In this document: positions 1 through 11,661 of the stretch, in pieces | Position numbering within the stretch: the stretch's first letter is position 1 | Layout of the letters: every line of letters starts with the position of its first letter | NCBI GenBank assembly: GCA_029977785.1 | Contig: JAPOKG010000008.1 | Coordinates: forward strand, 1-35,829 | DNA from: Actinomycetota bacterium | Lineage (GTDB): Bacteria > Actinomycetota > Actinomycetes > Nanopelagicales > Nanopelagicaceae | Reading direction: 5' to 3' | Length of the DNA: 35,829 nucleotides | Notes under the pieces: model-generated | Seen by the model: only the letters and a program-made list of their open reading frames with translations | Database searches by the model: none | What the model was told of the DNA's origin: nothing | Made by a program: the position numbers and the translations under genes

Positions 1-1331
1 CCTTCGCCAGAGCATGTGATCTCTTTGCCCTGAGCAGTAACAGTGACTTCGGCTTTAGTAATGATTGAGTTTTTGGCGCCTCGCTCTGTTGTGGTCAGCC
101 AGTGATCAATAGTGAAAAATGATGGGCGTTTTCCTGTGGCTTCTTCACGCAGAAGAAGTTCGAATGAGGCATCGGCTGCTTCGAATGTAAAACCGCGAGA
201 TTCCATCTCTTTGACGCGTTCGACAACGCGACCAATCAGTTCGCGGTCTCCCCCAAGGTCTACGCCAAGTTCCATAGATTTAAGTTCGATAGATGCTCGT
301 CCTGCCATATCTGAAACAAGCATGCGCATATCGTTTCCGACAGAAGATGGATCTTCATGTTGGTACAAAGATGGATCAACCTTGATTGCAGATGCATGTA
401 ACCCAGCTTTATGAGCAAAGGCTGATACGCCAGTATATGGCTGGCGAGGAGAAGGAGAAATATTGGTCACTTCAGCAACTGCGTGAGAAATACGGAACGC
501 TTCTCGTAGCGCGTTTTGAGGCAAAACTTCCTTCTTCTTCTTCAATTCTAAGTTAGCGATGATGGTGACAAGGTCTGCATTTCCAGTTCGTTCGCCATAT
601 CCATTGAGCGTTCCTTGAACATGGGTTGCACCTGCTGCAACTGCAGCCATTGAGTTTGCTACTGCGCACCCTGTGTCGTTGTGGCAGTGAATTCCAAGGC
701 GTGCAGAGGTTGCGCCCAATACATCGTGAACAACATCGGCGATCTCATCAGGCAGCATTCCGCCATTGGTATCGCAGAGCGCTGCCACATCAGCGCCGGC
801 CTCCATCGCAACGCGAATGACTTCAAGAGCATAAGCACGATTGGCACGATAGCCGTCGAAGAAGTGTTCTGCATCGAGAAAGACTCGCTGACCTTCTTGG
901 CGCAAATGTGAAATCGAATCTCGAATCATTTCAAGGTTCTCATCAAGGGATGTCTTAAGCGCTAGATCAACGTGGCGGTCATATGCCTTGGCAACAAGCG
1001 TTACTGCTGGAGCGCCTGAATCACGGAGCGCACCGAGTAATACATCATCGGCTGCCTTTACATTCGGGCGACGGGTTGCACCGAAGGCGACGAAGGTGGC
1101 GTTCTTAAGCTTGAGTTCTTTTTTAGCCAGTGCAAAGAATTCAGTGTCCTTTGGATTAGCTCCGGGCCATCCACCTTCAATAAAACCGACGCCTAAATCA
1201 TCAAGGTGGCGTGCAATCGTTAACTTGTCATGGACTGAGAGATTGAGGCCTTCTTGCTGCGCACCATCGCGAAGAGTGGTGTCATAGATGTGGAGGGCTT
1301 CCCTATCAAATGAAGTTTTATCTGGGGTCAC
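1..1331 (-). CDS. cimA: (R)-citramalate synthase, 3' end cut by window edge
   Basis: The product should condense pyruvate and acetyl-CoA to (R)-citramalate, the first step of the threonine-independent route to 2-oxobutyrate and isoleucine. My own minus-strand translation gives about 443 codons, with the family's YDTTLRDG motif at residues 16-23, an HCHND metal-binding motif and NGYGERTGNAD. The last residues seen (CSGEG) fit the start of the C-terminal regulatory domain, so roughly 80-100 residues are probably missing. I chose the GTG at 1331 because it overlaps the ilvE stop as GTGA, has a weak AGCAGG seven bases upstream, and leaves a normal N-terminus. It is the seventh gene of the ilvB operon, and leuB in the same operon could serve a later step of this pathway. 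2-Isopropylmalate synthase and homocitrate synthase are related alternatives; the overall pattern reads as the CimA subfamily, but I ran no search. Confidence 0.88.
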   Translation of the reverse strand, partial: MTPDKTSFDREALHIYDTTLRDGAQQEGLNLSVHDKLTIARHLDDLGVGFIEGGWPGANPKDTEFFALAKKELKLKNATFVAFGATRRPNVKAADDVLLGALRDSGAPAVTLVAKAYDRHVDLALKTSLDENLEMIRDSISHLRQEGQRVFLDAEHFFDGYRANRAYALEVIRVAMEAGADVAALCDTNGGMLPDEIADVVHDVLGATSARLGIHCHNDTGCAVANSMAAVAAGATHVQGTLNGYGERTGNADLVTIIANLELKKKKEVLPQNALREAFRISHAVAEVTNISPSPRQPYTGVSAFAHKAGLHASAIKVDPSLYQHEDPSSVGNDMRMLVSDMAGRASIELKSMELGVDLGGDRELIGRVVERVKEMESRGFTFEAADASFELLLREEATGKRPSFFTIDHWLTTTERGAKNSIITKAEVTVTAQGKEITCSGE

Positions 1332-2410
1332 AGTGAAACCTGCTTCACCCAACCATGCTTATCGGCGATGGTGCCGTGTTGAATTCCAAGGAGGTGGTTA
1401 CGGATCTGCATGGTGATTGGTCCTGGTTGCCCATCACCTGTTACCCAGGTACCCATCGCAGATTTTGCTTGTCCCACAGGAGAGACAACTGCTGCAGTTC
1501 CGCAGGCAAAGATTTCAGAGATTTCACCCGATGTAACGCCATCGCGCCAATCATCGATAGAGAGCATGACTTCATCTGTCTTGTAACCAAGATCTTTAGC
1601 CACAGACAAAATTGAATCGCGTGTGATTCCAGGAAGCAGAGTTCCAGTTAGCTTTGGAGTAATAACTGTTGCATCGGCGCCTTTACCTTTAACGAAGTAA
1701 AGGTTCATGCCGCCCATCTCCTCAATCCATTTACGCTCTTTGGCATCAATCCAGACAACTTGATCACAACCTTCTTTTGCAGCAGCCTTTTGGGCAACGA
1801 GGGATGCTGCGTAGTTTCCGCCGCACTTTGCCTCGCCTGTACCACCAAGGGCGGCGCGAACATATTCAGTTGATATCCAGACAGAGACTGCCTTTGATGG
1901 ATCAAAGTAAGCACCTGCTGGTGTTGCAATAAGAATGTAGGTCGCTTTATTTGTTGGGCGAACACCCAAGCCAACTTCTGTGGCAATCATGAATGGGCGA
2001 ATGTAGAGAGATTCACCAACTTTGCCTGGAGTCCAACCTGCATCATGCTTAACGAGAGTGTGAACTGTTTCCAAGAAGAGCTCTTCCGGCATTTCAGGGA
2101 GAGCTAGGCGTTGAGCTGATTTTGCAAAGCGTCGCGCATTTGCTTCCGGGCGAAAGAGTGAAATACCACCATCAGGTTGGCGATAGGCCTTCATTCCTTC
2201 AAAGATTTCCTGGCCGTAATGAAAGACTGCAGTTGCAGGATCCAAGGTCAGCGGACCATATGGCTTTAACTCTGGTTCCTGCCAACCACCGCTCTCAGTC
2301 CATTCGCAGACGACCATATGGTCGGTGTAATACTTTCCGAAACCACAGTTAGCGACCTTTTCTTCGCGCTCTGCCGTTGGAACTGCGTGTGGATTGAGAT
2401 TAATTTTCAT
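1328..2410 (-). CDS. ilvE: Branched-chain amino acid aminotransferase
   Basis: This PLP enzyme transfers the amino group between glutamate and the 2-oxo acids of valine, leucine and isoleucine, the last step of all three pathways. At 360 residues it has the usual length of the bacterial/eukaryotic BCAT group. The PLP lysine is expected at K195 in GTGEAKCGGNYAAS, a signature of fold-type IV BCATs. Further family features are FHYGQEIFEGMKAYR near residues 63-77 and the C-terminal ITRDSIL and GEISEIFACGTAA segments. Its ATG follows the leuB TAA with no gap, and its TGA overlaps the cimA GTG start, so it is surely cotranscribed and probably translationally coupled. Nothing looks broken. Confidence 0.95.
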   Translation of the reverse strand: MKINLNPHAVPTAEREEKVANCGFGKYYTDHMVVCEWTESGGWQEPELKPYGPLTLDPATAVFHYGQEIFEGMKAYRQPDGGISLFRPEANARRFAKSAQRLALPEMPEELFLETVHTLVKHDAGWTPGKVGESLYIRPFMIATEVGLGVRPTNKATYILIATPAGAYFDPSKAVSVWISTEYVRAALGGTGEAKCGGNYAASLVAQKAAAKEGCDQVVWIDAKERKWIEEMGGMNLYFVKGKGADATVITPKLTGTLLPGITRDSILSVAKDLGYKTDEVMLSIDDWRDGVTSGEISEIFACGTAAVVSPVGQAKSAMGTWVTGDGQPGPITMQIRNHLLGIQHGTIADKHGWVKQVSL

Positions 2411-3450
2411 TTACTTCACCAATGCCGCTAGCGCTGAACCGATTTCGGTGGTGCCGCGTTTGGTATCACCTCGTGATACTAAATCGCTAGCCACAGCCTT
2501 TTCAACATCCTTTGCTGCATCCGATAAACCAAGGTGGTGAAGCATCATCGCAACAGACATCACTGTCGCAGTTGGGTCTGCGATGTTCTTGCCGGCGATA
2601 TCTGGCGCAGAGCCATGAACCGGCTCAAACATAGATGGGAACTTGCCAGTTGGGTTGATATTTCCTGAAGCAGCAAGGCCGATTCCCCCGCAAATTGCAG
2701 CTGCGATATCGGTCAAGATATCTCCGAAGAGATTATCGGTGACTACAACATCAAAACGTTCTGGGTTGGTGACAAAGAACATTGACGCAGCATCAACATG
2801 CAAGTAATCAGTTGTGACGTTTGGAAACTCTTTTGCAACTTCATTGAAGGTGCGAGTCCATAAGCTGCCAGCACGAGTGAGCACGTTGTTCTTATGTACC
2901 AAGGTCAGTTTCTTACGATCACGGGCTGCAGCGCGAGCGAAGGCATCTCGGATAACGCGCTCGGCGCCACGACGAGTGTTGAGTGATTCTTCAGTTGCAA
3001 TCTCTGCATCTGTGCCTTCAGCAAGAACGCCACCGGCGCCAACATATGGGCCTTCAGTTCCTTCGCGGACAACGATGAAATCGATTGGCGCCTTTGTTGC
3101 AAGTGGACCAGTAACTCCAGGCATCAACTTTGCAGGGCGCAAGTTGATGTAGTGATCAAAGGCAAATCGAAGTTTAAGAAGTAGGCCGCGCTCAAGAACA
3201 CCGCTTGGAACTGTTGGATCCCCCACTGCGCCAAGCAAGATGACATCAGCTTTGGCGAGCTCTGCCAGAACTGAGTCAGGTAGAACTTCGCCGGTGCGAT
3301 GCCAATAGCCAGCACCTAAGTCGTAGTTGGTCTTATTAAATGTCACGCCGTATTTAGCTGCAACGACATCAAGAACTTTAAGACCTTCAGCAACAACTTC
3401 ATTGCCGATTCCATCGCCTGGAATAACTGCAAGGTTAATTGTGCGCGCCA

Positions 3451-3451
<1 letters not shown>
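2411..3451 (-). CDS. leuB: 3-isopropylmalate dehydrogenase
   Basis: LeuB oxidises and decarboxylates 3-isopropylmalate to 4-methyl-2-oxopentanoate with NAD+ in leucine synthesis. With citramalate synthase next door it may also act on 3-methylmalate to give 2-oxobutyrate; that dual role is inferred from context. The 346-residue protein has the N-terminal [11 protein letters not shown] motif, the substrate-binding arginines around [15 protein letters not shown], and the metal and NAD sites [10 protein letters not shown] and [18 protein letters not shown]. The start ATG overlaps the serA stop as TAATG, the same junction type seen between ilvB and ilvN. No leuC, leuD or leuA is seen in the window. 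Confidence 0.95.
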
Positions 3452-6398
<2,947 letters not shown>

Positions 6399-6399
<1 letters not shown>

Positions 6400-8162
6400 T
6401 AGAGCTCCTGTGAATCCCAGTCAGGCGCGGTAGCGCGGGCGATCATGATCTCATCGTTAGAAGTTCCGGCAGCAACCATCGGCCAGACCATGGCATCGCG
6501 GTGAACACGGAAATCAACAACAACTGGTTGATCGTTAATTGACATCGCTTTTTCAATTGTCTTATCAAGATCGTCTGGATTATCACAGGCGAGCCCGACA
6601 CATCCCATTGATTCTGCAAGCATTGGAAAGTTTGGTACGCGCTTGGAATCGAGCGATGTATTTGAGTAACGACCTTCGTAGAACAATGTTTGCCACTGGC
6701 GAACCATGCCAAGAGATTCATTGTTGATAATTGCGACCTTGATTGGGATGTTGTTAAGAGCACATGTAACAAGTTCTTGGTTTGTCATCTGGAAGCAGCC
6801 ATCGCCATCGATAGCCCAAACAGTTGCATCTGGTGCACCGACCTTTGCGCCCATTGCAGCAGGAACTCCGTAACCCATGGTTCCGGCTCCACCTGAGTTG
6901 AGCCAAGTACGTGGATGTTCATAAGAGATAAATTGTGAAGCCCACATCTGATGTTGGCCAACGCCTGCTGTGAAGATTGTGTCTGTTCCAGAAATCTGGC
7001 CGATGCGTTGAATAACTTGCTGAGGAGAGAGAGATCCATCATCAGGAAGGTCATATCCCAATGGATATGTTGATTTAAGCGAGTTCATCTGGCGCAACCA
7101 TGGAGCAAGATCTGGCTGGTTCTTTGCAAGGGCTGCCTTCAGCGCTGGAATCAGCGCCGTGATTGTTTCGCGGACATCGCCAACAACGGCGACATCTGCA
7201 TGGCGATTCTTGCCGATTTCAGCAGGATCAATATCTGCATGAAGAATCTTGGCGTTGACTGCGAAAGTTGAAAGTTTGCCGGTAACGCGGTCATCAAAGC
7301 GTGCGCCCAAAGTAATAAGCAGATCAGCCTTTTGCAGCGCAGTTACCGCAGCTACTGTGCCATGCATGCCTGGCATACCCATATGAAGTGGGTGTGAATC
7401 TGGGAATGCACCGCGTGCCATCAAAGTGGTGACAACTGGTGCGCCAAGAAGTTCGACTAATTGACGGAGCTCTTTATGAGCATCTGCCTTAATGACGCCG
7501 CCGCCGACATAGAAGACAGGCTTGGAAGATTGTGCAATCAACGCTGCAGCATCGGTAATTGCTTGCGCCTCTGGCTTCACTCGTGGCTTGTAGCCAGCCA
7601 AGTTAATTGAAGTTGGCCAGTTGTACGTTGTCATTTTCTGCAGCGCATCTTTAGCGACGTCAACAAGTACTGGACCTGGACGGCCTGTTGTTGCAATATG
7701 GAATGCTTCAGCAATAACGCCTGGGATCTGAGCTGGATCTGTCACCAAATAGTTGTGTTTTGTAAATGGCATGGTGATGCCACGAATATCTGCCTCTTGG
7801 AATGCATCGGTGCCGATAGCTGCAGATGGAACCTGACCAGTGATTGCTACAAGTGGGACAGAGTCCATTGCAGCATCCATGAGCGGCGTGACAAGGTTTG
7901 TTGCACCTGGCCCTGAAGTTGCAATACAGACACCGGCGCGACCAGTAACTTGTGCGTAACCAGTGGCGGCATGTCCTGCGCCTTGTTCATGGCGAACCAA
8001 GATGTGGCGAATAGTGGAATCGAAGATCGGATCGTAAGCAGGAAGAATTGCGCCACCTGGTAGTCCAAACATCACTTCTACGCCAGCTGCTTCAAGGCTC
8101 TTCACCAATGAAGTAGCTCCTGTCATTTCTGTTCCGTTCGCTGTTGGAACGTGTGTGGCCAT
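6399..8162 (-). CDS. ilvB: Acetolactate synthase large (catalytic) subunit
   Basis: This ThDP enzyme condenses two pyruvates, or pyruvate and 2-oxobutyrate, to the first common intermediates of valine/leucine and isoleucine. The 587-residue protein has the catalytic glutamate at E59 in RHEQGAGH, the FAD/central domain in the middle, and the ThDP-Mg motif starting with GDG at 453-455 and ending with NN at 480-481. Its start ATG has a strong AAAGGAG seven bases upstream. It is the first full-length gene of the seven-gene operon and is preceded by a leader peptide and terminator (8207-8314) that look like transcription attenuation. Anabolic rather than catabolic function is clear from the adjacent regulatory subunit and ilvC. 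Confidence 0.97.
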
Positions 8163-8207
8163 CTTCTTGCTCCTTTCTTCTTCCCTTTTCTATTTCTTTC
8201 CTAAACG

Positions 8208-8231
8208 AAAAAACCCTCAGATATCTGAGGG
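8208..8231 (-). terminator. Rho-independent terminator in the ilvB leader (attenuator)
   Basis: On the minus strand, a perfect 18-base palindrome (8214-8231) folds into a 7-bp stem CCCTCAG/CTGAGGG with an ATAT loop, followed at once by six T (8213-8208). It sits 45 bases before the ilvB ATG and after a short Val-rich reading frame, so it is placed to abort transcription of the operon rather than to end ilvD. A second hairpin lies one base upstream. Confidence 0.88.
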
Positions 8232-8232
8232 C

Positions 8233-8255
8233 GCGCGTGACATGAAGGCACGCGC
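8233..8255 (-). promoter_or_regulatory. Upstream hairpin of the ilvB attenuator
   Basis: A perfect 7-bp stem, GCGCGTG/CACGCGC, with a nine-base loop starts on the last base of the leader peptide stop codon and ends one base before the terminator stem. A ribosome finishing the leader peptide would cover its 5' arm, so it is likely the ribosome-sensitive arm of the switch. I could not define the antiterminator with confidence. ATTCGATA just before the hairpin can pair imperfectly with TATCTGAG in the terminator loop and 3' arm, which is one candidate. Confidence 0.6.
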
Positions 8256-8314
8256 TATCGAATCACCACCACTGAAACTACTGACTCTGTTACGACAGAT
8301 AGGGCTGATTGCAT
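8255..8314 (-). CDS. Val-rich leader peptide of the ilvB operon
   Basis: This is a 19-codon frame, ATG to TAG, reading MQSALSVVTESVVSVVVIR. It contains seven Val codons and one Ile in 19, including three GTG in a row followed by ATT just before the stop. A short peptide rich in the end products of the pathway, followed by two hairpins and a T-run, is the classic layout of ribosome-mediated attenuation; the ilvBNC leader of Corynebacterium is a known relative in principle. It has no ribosome binding site. Instead the -10 box ends six bases before the ATG, so the transcript should start on the A of the ATG and be translated leaderless. Function is inferred from layout alone, but the fit is very good. 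Confidence 0.8.
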   Translation of the reverse strand: MQSALSVVTESVVSVVVIR

Positions 8315-8320
8315 GGCGCT

Positions 8321-8349
8321 ATTCTCCAATGCGCAGGGCTATGCGTCAA
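8321..8349 (-). promoter_or_regulatory. Promoter of the ilvB operon
   Basis: On the minus strand, TTGACG (8349-8344) and GAGAAT (8326-8321) are separated by 17 bases. The predicted start point, seven bases past the -10 box, is 8314, exactly the first base of the leader peptide ATG. It is the only one of the leaderless-type promoters here with a convincing -35 box. It starts about 43 bases after the ilvD stop, with no clear terminator between, so ilvD read-through could also feed the leader. Confidence 0.7.
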
Positions 8350-8391
8350 GAGATGAGATGAACGTCTCAATAAATGGACGGTGCCCCTCAA

Positions 8392-10065
8392 TTAGTCGCA
8401 GACAGCGCCTTTCGATGCAGAGCCAACCAGCTTCGAATACTTATGGAGAACACCACGGGTGTATTTGTGGGGCAGCGGCTTCCATCCAACCTTACGGGAT
8501 TGAAGTTCTGACGGCTCCACGAGTAAATCAAGTGTGCGATTTGGGATATTAATACGAATGCGATCGCCATCTTTAATGAATGCAATTGGACCGCCATCGA
8601 CTGCTTCAGGAGCAACATGTCCAACGCAGAGACCAGTAGAACCACCAGAGAAGCGACCGTCGGTAAGTAAAAGTGTTTTCTTACCAAGACCCGCACCTTT
8701 GATTGCACCTGTAATCATCAACATCTCGCGCATACCCGGTCCACCCTTTGGGCCTTCATAGCGAATAACTACTACATCACCTTCTTGGATAGTTCCATTT
8801 TCAAGTGCATCCATAGCGGCTTGTTCGCGTTCAAAAACGCGCGCTGGGCCTTCAAAGGTTTCGATGCCAATTCCTGCCGTCTTACAAACCGCGCCTTCGG
8901 TTGCAAGAGTGCCACCCAGAATGGTGATTCCAATATCTGTTGACATGGGCTTCTCGGCCGGAAACAACACTTCGCCATCTGCCAGCGGAGGATTAATGTC
9001 GGCCAAATTTTCAGCCATTGTTTTTCCTGTCACGGTGAGGCAATCTCCATGTAAATATCCAGCATCAAGCAGAATGCGAAGTACGACAGGAATTCCACCA
9101 ACTCGATCGACATCTGTCATGACGTACTTACCGAATGGTTTGAGGTCTCCAAGAAGAGGAACCTTCGATCCAATGCGATGAAAATCTTCAAGAGTCAGGT
9201 CGACATCTGCTTCATGTGCAATAGCAAGTAAGTGCAGAACCGCGTTGGTAGAACCGCCCAGAGCCATCAAGATGGTGATTGCGTTTTCGAAGGCATTCTT
9301 TGTCAATATATCGCGGGTAGTGATTCCCTTTGCAATGAGGTTTACAACTGCAGCGCCAGCTTGTTCAGCATATGCGTCGCGACGTCGATCAACTGCCGGA
9401 GGGGCTGCAGATCCTGGAAGTGAAAGTCCAATTGCTTCAGCAATACTCGCCATAGTGTTTGCGGTGTACATACCGCCACACGCGCCTTCGCCAGGACAGA
9501 TTGCCTTTTCAATTTGGTCAACACGCTCTCTTGTTATTAATCCACGTGCGCATGCACCAACTGCCTCAAAGGCATCAATAATCGTGACGTCTTTGCCATC
9601 GACGTTACCTGGCAAAGTCGAACCGGCGTAGACAAATACTGATGCCACATCGATGCGAGCTGCGGCCATCATCATGCCTGGAAGTGATTTATCACAACCT
9701 GCGAATGTGACCATTCCATCTAAACGTTCAGCCTGCATCACAGTTTCAACAGAGTCTGCAATTACTTCACGAGAGACGAGCGAGAAGTGCATTCCTTCAT
9801 GGCCCATAGAAATACCATCAGAGACTGAGATAGTTCCAAATTGCATAGGGAATCCACCCGCATCAAGAACACCCTTTTTGGATGCCTTTGCCAAGCGATC
9901 GAGTGAAAGATTGCATGGTGTGATTTCATTCCAGCTTGATGCGATACCAATCTGTGGTTTTACCCAATCTTCATCGCCCATACCGACTGCACGTAACATT
10001 CCACGCGCTGGTGCACGTTCTAATCCATCAGTAACGAGCCCTGAGCGCGGTTTCATCGTAGACAT
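8392..10065 (-). CDS. ilvD: Dihydroxy-acid dehydratase
   Basis: IlvD removes water from 2,3-dihydroxy-isovalerate and its methylvalerate homologue to give the 2-oxo acids used by IlvE. The 557-residue length is typical. Three cysteines stand at the expected iron-sulfur positions: C51 in ITPCNLSL, C124 in [10 protein letters not shown] and C196 in [14 protein letters not shown]. The C-terminal beta-barrel part with GGPGMREML and [16 protein letters not shown] is complete. There is no ribosome site before the ATG at 10065, but a -10 box lies six bases upstream, so translation is probably leaderless. A second ATG three codons in is possible but also lacks a ribosome site. The gene is separately promoted but directly upstream of the ilvB leader. 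Confidence 0.97.
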   Translation of the reverse strand: MSTMKPRSGLVTDGLERAPARGMLRAVGMGDEDWVKPQIGIASSWNEITPCNLSLDRLAKASKKGVLDAGGFPMQFGTISVSDGISMGHEGMHFSLVSREVIADSVETVMQAERLDGMVTFAGCDKSLPGMMMAAARIDVASVFVYAGSTLPGNVDGKDVTIIDAFEAVGACARGLITRERVDQIEKAICPGEGACGGMYTANTMASIAEAIGLSLPGSAAPPAVDRRRDAYAEQAGAAVVNLIAKGITTRDILTKNAFENAITILMALGGSTNAVLHLLAIAHEADVDLTLEDFHRIGSKVPLLGDLKPFGKYVMTDVDRVGGIPVVLRILLDAGYLHGDCLTVTGKTMAENLADINPPLADGEVLFPAEKPMSTDIGITILGGTLATEGAVCKTAGIGIETFEGPARVFEREQAAMDALENGTIQEGDVVVIRYEGPKGGPGMREMLMITGAIKGAGLGKKTLLLTDGRFSGGSTGLCVGHVAPEAVDGGPIAFIKDGDRIRINIPNRTLDLLVEPSELQSRKVGWKPLPHKYTRGVLHKYSKLVGSASKGAVCD

Positions 10066-10077
10066 GAGATGATTCTA
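10066..10077 (-). promoter_or_regulatory. Leaderless-type -10 box of ilvD
   Basis: TAGAAT (10077-10072) matches TATAAT at five of six positions and is followed by exactly six bases and the ilvD ATG. The transcript would therefore begin at the start codon. I see no good -35 hexamer. The divergent MFS gene starts about 80 bases away. Confidence 0.6.
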
Positions 10078-10144
10078 TCCTGAAGATTTCTTCACGCGAT
10101 ATACCCACTCATGAAATACAACAATGAAAGAAGGAGACACCCCT

Positions 10145-11620
10145 GTGTCATTTCAAGATAGCGCGCCAACCCAAGATAAAGCCTTAGATCCAACGAGATG
10201 GCGGACCTTATTTGTCGTGGCAATCGCACAATTAATGATTGTTCTCGATAGCTCAATCATGAATATTGCGATTCCTAGCGCCAAGATTGAACTCGGAATC
10301 ACAGATGCCAACCAGCAGTGGATTATCACTGCCTACACCTTGGCCTTTGGCTCGCTTCTACTGCTCGGTGGTCGTGTCGGCGATTACATGGGTCGCAAGA
10401 AGATTTTCCTCATTGGACTTATTGGTTTTGCAGCAGCATCCGCACTCGGTGGAATCGCTTCAACGCAAGAGCTTCTCTTTGCAGCTCGTGCACTTCAGGG
10501 AGTTTTTGCAGCACTTCTCGCTCCAGCTGCTCTCTCCATCATCTCAGTCACATTTACAGTGCCAGCAGAGCGCGCCAAAGCCTTTGGTGTTATCGGGGCT
10601 ATCTCTGGTGGAGGCGCTGCAATCGGTCTCATTCTCGGTGGAGCGCTTACCGAATATGCATCATGGCGTTGGTGCTTGGGAGTAAATACTCCTATTGCAG
10701 TCGGGGCTGCAATTTTGGCAATTAAATTTGTTCATGAATCTAAGGCGCAAGGCGATAGCACTTACGACATCCCAGGCGTCTTTACTGCGACTGCAGGTCT
10801 TTTCTCACTTACATATGGCTTTAATGAAGCCGCTACAAAAGGATGGTCATCAAGCACAACCATTACTTTCTTGGTAGCAGCGGTTGTTCTTCTCGCCATC
10901 TTTGTGACAATCGAAAAGCGTGTAGCTAATCCATTAATGCCACTTCGCGTAGTCACAGAGCGAAATCGTGGTGGGTCATACCTTGGATCCCTTGTGGTTG
11001 GCGCTGGACTTTTCTCAATGTTCCTCTTCCTCGGACTTTATCTCCAAGTAATCCTAGGATTTAGCGCACTGAAATCAGGTTTTGCATTCTTGCCATTTAC
11101 CGCTGGAATTATCATCTTCGCTGGTATCGCATCGCAATTGCTTCCAAAGGTTGGCCCAAAGCCGTTGATGGTTCCGGGACTCATCTTCGCTGGAATTGGA
11201 CTCTTGCTCCTTACTCGCATTACTCCTGAAACTTCTTATTTAACGCATGTTGTTCCATCACTGCTCATCATGTCTAGCGGAATGGCGCTTGTCTTTATCC
11301 CACTGACATCGACCTCTCTCCACGCTGTCTCTAACCACGACACAGGGGTCGCCAGTGCCATGCTCAATACATCCCAACAAGTTGGTGGATCACTTGGAAC
11401 AGCTTTATTGAATACAGTTGCTGCTACAGCTGCCACTACATATGCCACAGCTAATAAGCAGTTAGGTGAAATGGTTCAACCATTCGCTATGACACATGGA
11501 TTTACAGTGGCATTTAAGTGCAGCGCTGCTTTGCTCTTTGTTGGCGCCGTGGTGCTCTTCTTCTTTATTAATATCGGTAAAGAGTCACTGGTCGAAACTG
11601 AAGGCGCTGGCCTCCACTAA
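10145..11620 (+). CDS. MFS drug exporter, DHA2 (EmrB/QacA) family
   Basis: This is a proton-driven export permease of the inner membrane, the only plus-strand gene in the window. I start it at GTG 10145 because AAGGAG (10131-10136) lies eight bases upstream; the in-frame ATG at 10124 precedes that ribosome site and would add seven poor residues. The protein of about 491 residues is hydrophobic throughout and likely has 14 membrane segments. Family marks are VLDSSIMNIAIP in segment 1, the motif-A loop GGRVGDYMGRKK, and the glycine-rich motif-C region GAISGGGAAIGLILGG followed by WRW. The substrate cannot be told; toxic compounds, dyes or metabolites are all seen in this family. Its position next to ilvD raises, but does not show, amino-acid-related export. 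Confidence 0.88.
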   Translation: MSFQDSAPTQDKALDPTRWRTLFVVAIAQLMIVLDSSIMNIAIPSAKIELGITDANQQWIITAYTLAFGSLLLLGGRVGDYMGRKKIFLIGLIGFAAASALGGIASTQELLFAARALQGVFAALLAPAALSIISVTFTVPAERAKAFGVIGAISGGGAAIGLILGGALTEYASWRWCLGVNTPIAVGAAILAIKFVHESKAQGDSTYDIPGVFTATAGLFSLTYGFNEAATKGWSSSTTITFLVAAVVLLAIFVTIEKRVANPLMPLRVVTERNRGGSYLGSLVVGAGLFSMFLFLGLYLQVILGFSALKSGFAFLPFTAGIIIFAGIASQLLPKVGPKPLMVPGLIFAGIGLLLLTRITPETSYLTHVVPSLLIMSSGMALVFIPLTSTSLHAVSNHDTGVASAMLNTSQQVGGSLGTALLNTVAATAATTYATANKQLGEMVQPFAMTHGFTVAFKCSAALLFVGAVVLFFFINIGKESLVETEGAGLH

Positions 11621-11627
11621 TTAGTTA

Positions 11628-11653
11628 TTTCAATGGCCATCAGCCATGTGAAA
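11628..11653. terminator. Hairpin between the convergent MFS and gatB genes
   Basis: TTTCAATGGC and GCCATgTGAAA form a 10-bp stem with one bulged base and a five-base loop (CATCA), in the 41-base gap between two converging stop codons. The position suggests a two-way terminator. Neither side has a long T-run, so the call is tentative. Confidence 0.4.
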
Positions 11654-11661
11654 TTACAGAT

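Noticed and set aside
8350-8391. Possible ilvD terminator from a TGAGA/TCTCA stem.
   Set aside because: Five base pairs, no GC core and no T-run.
10124-10144. ATG 10124 as start of the DHA2 exporter.
   Set aside because: The ribosome site AAGGAG lies downstream of it, properly spaced for GTG 10145.
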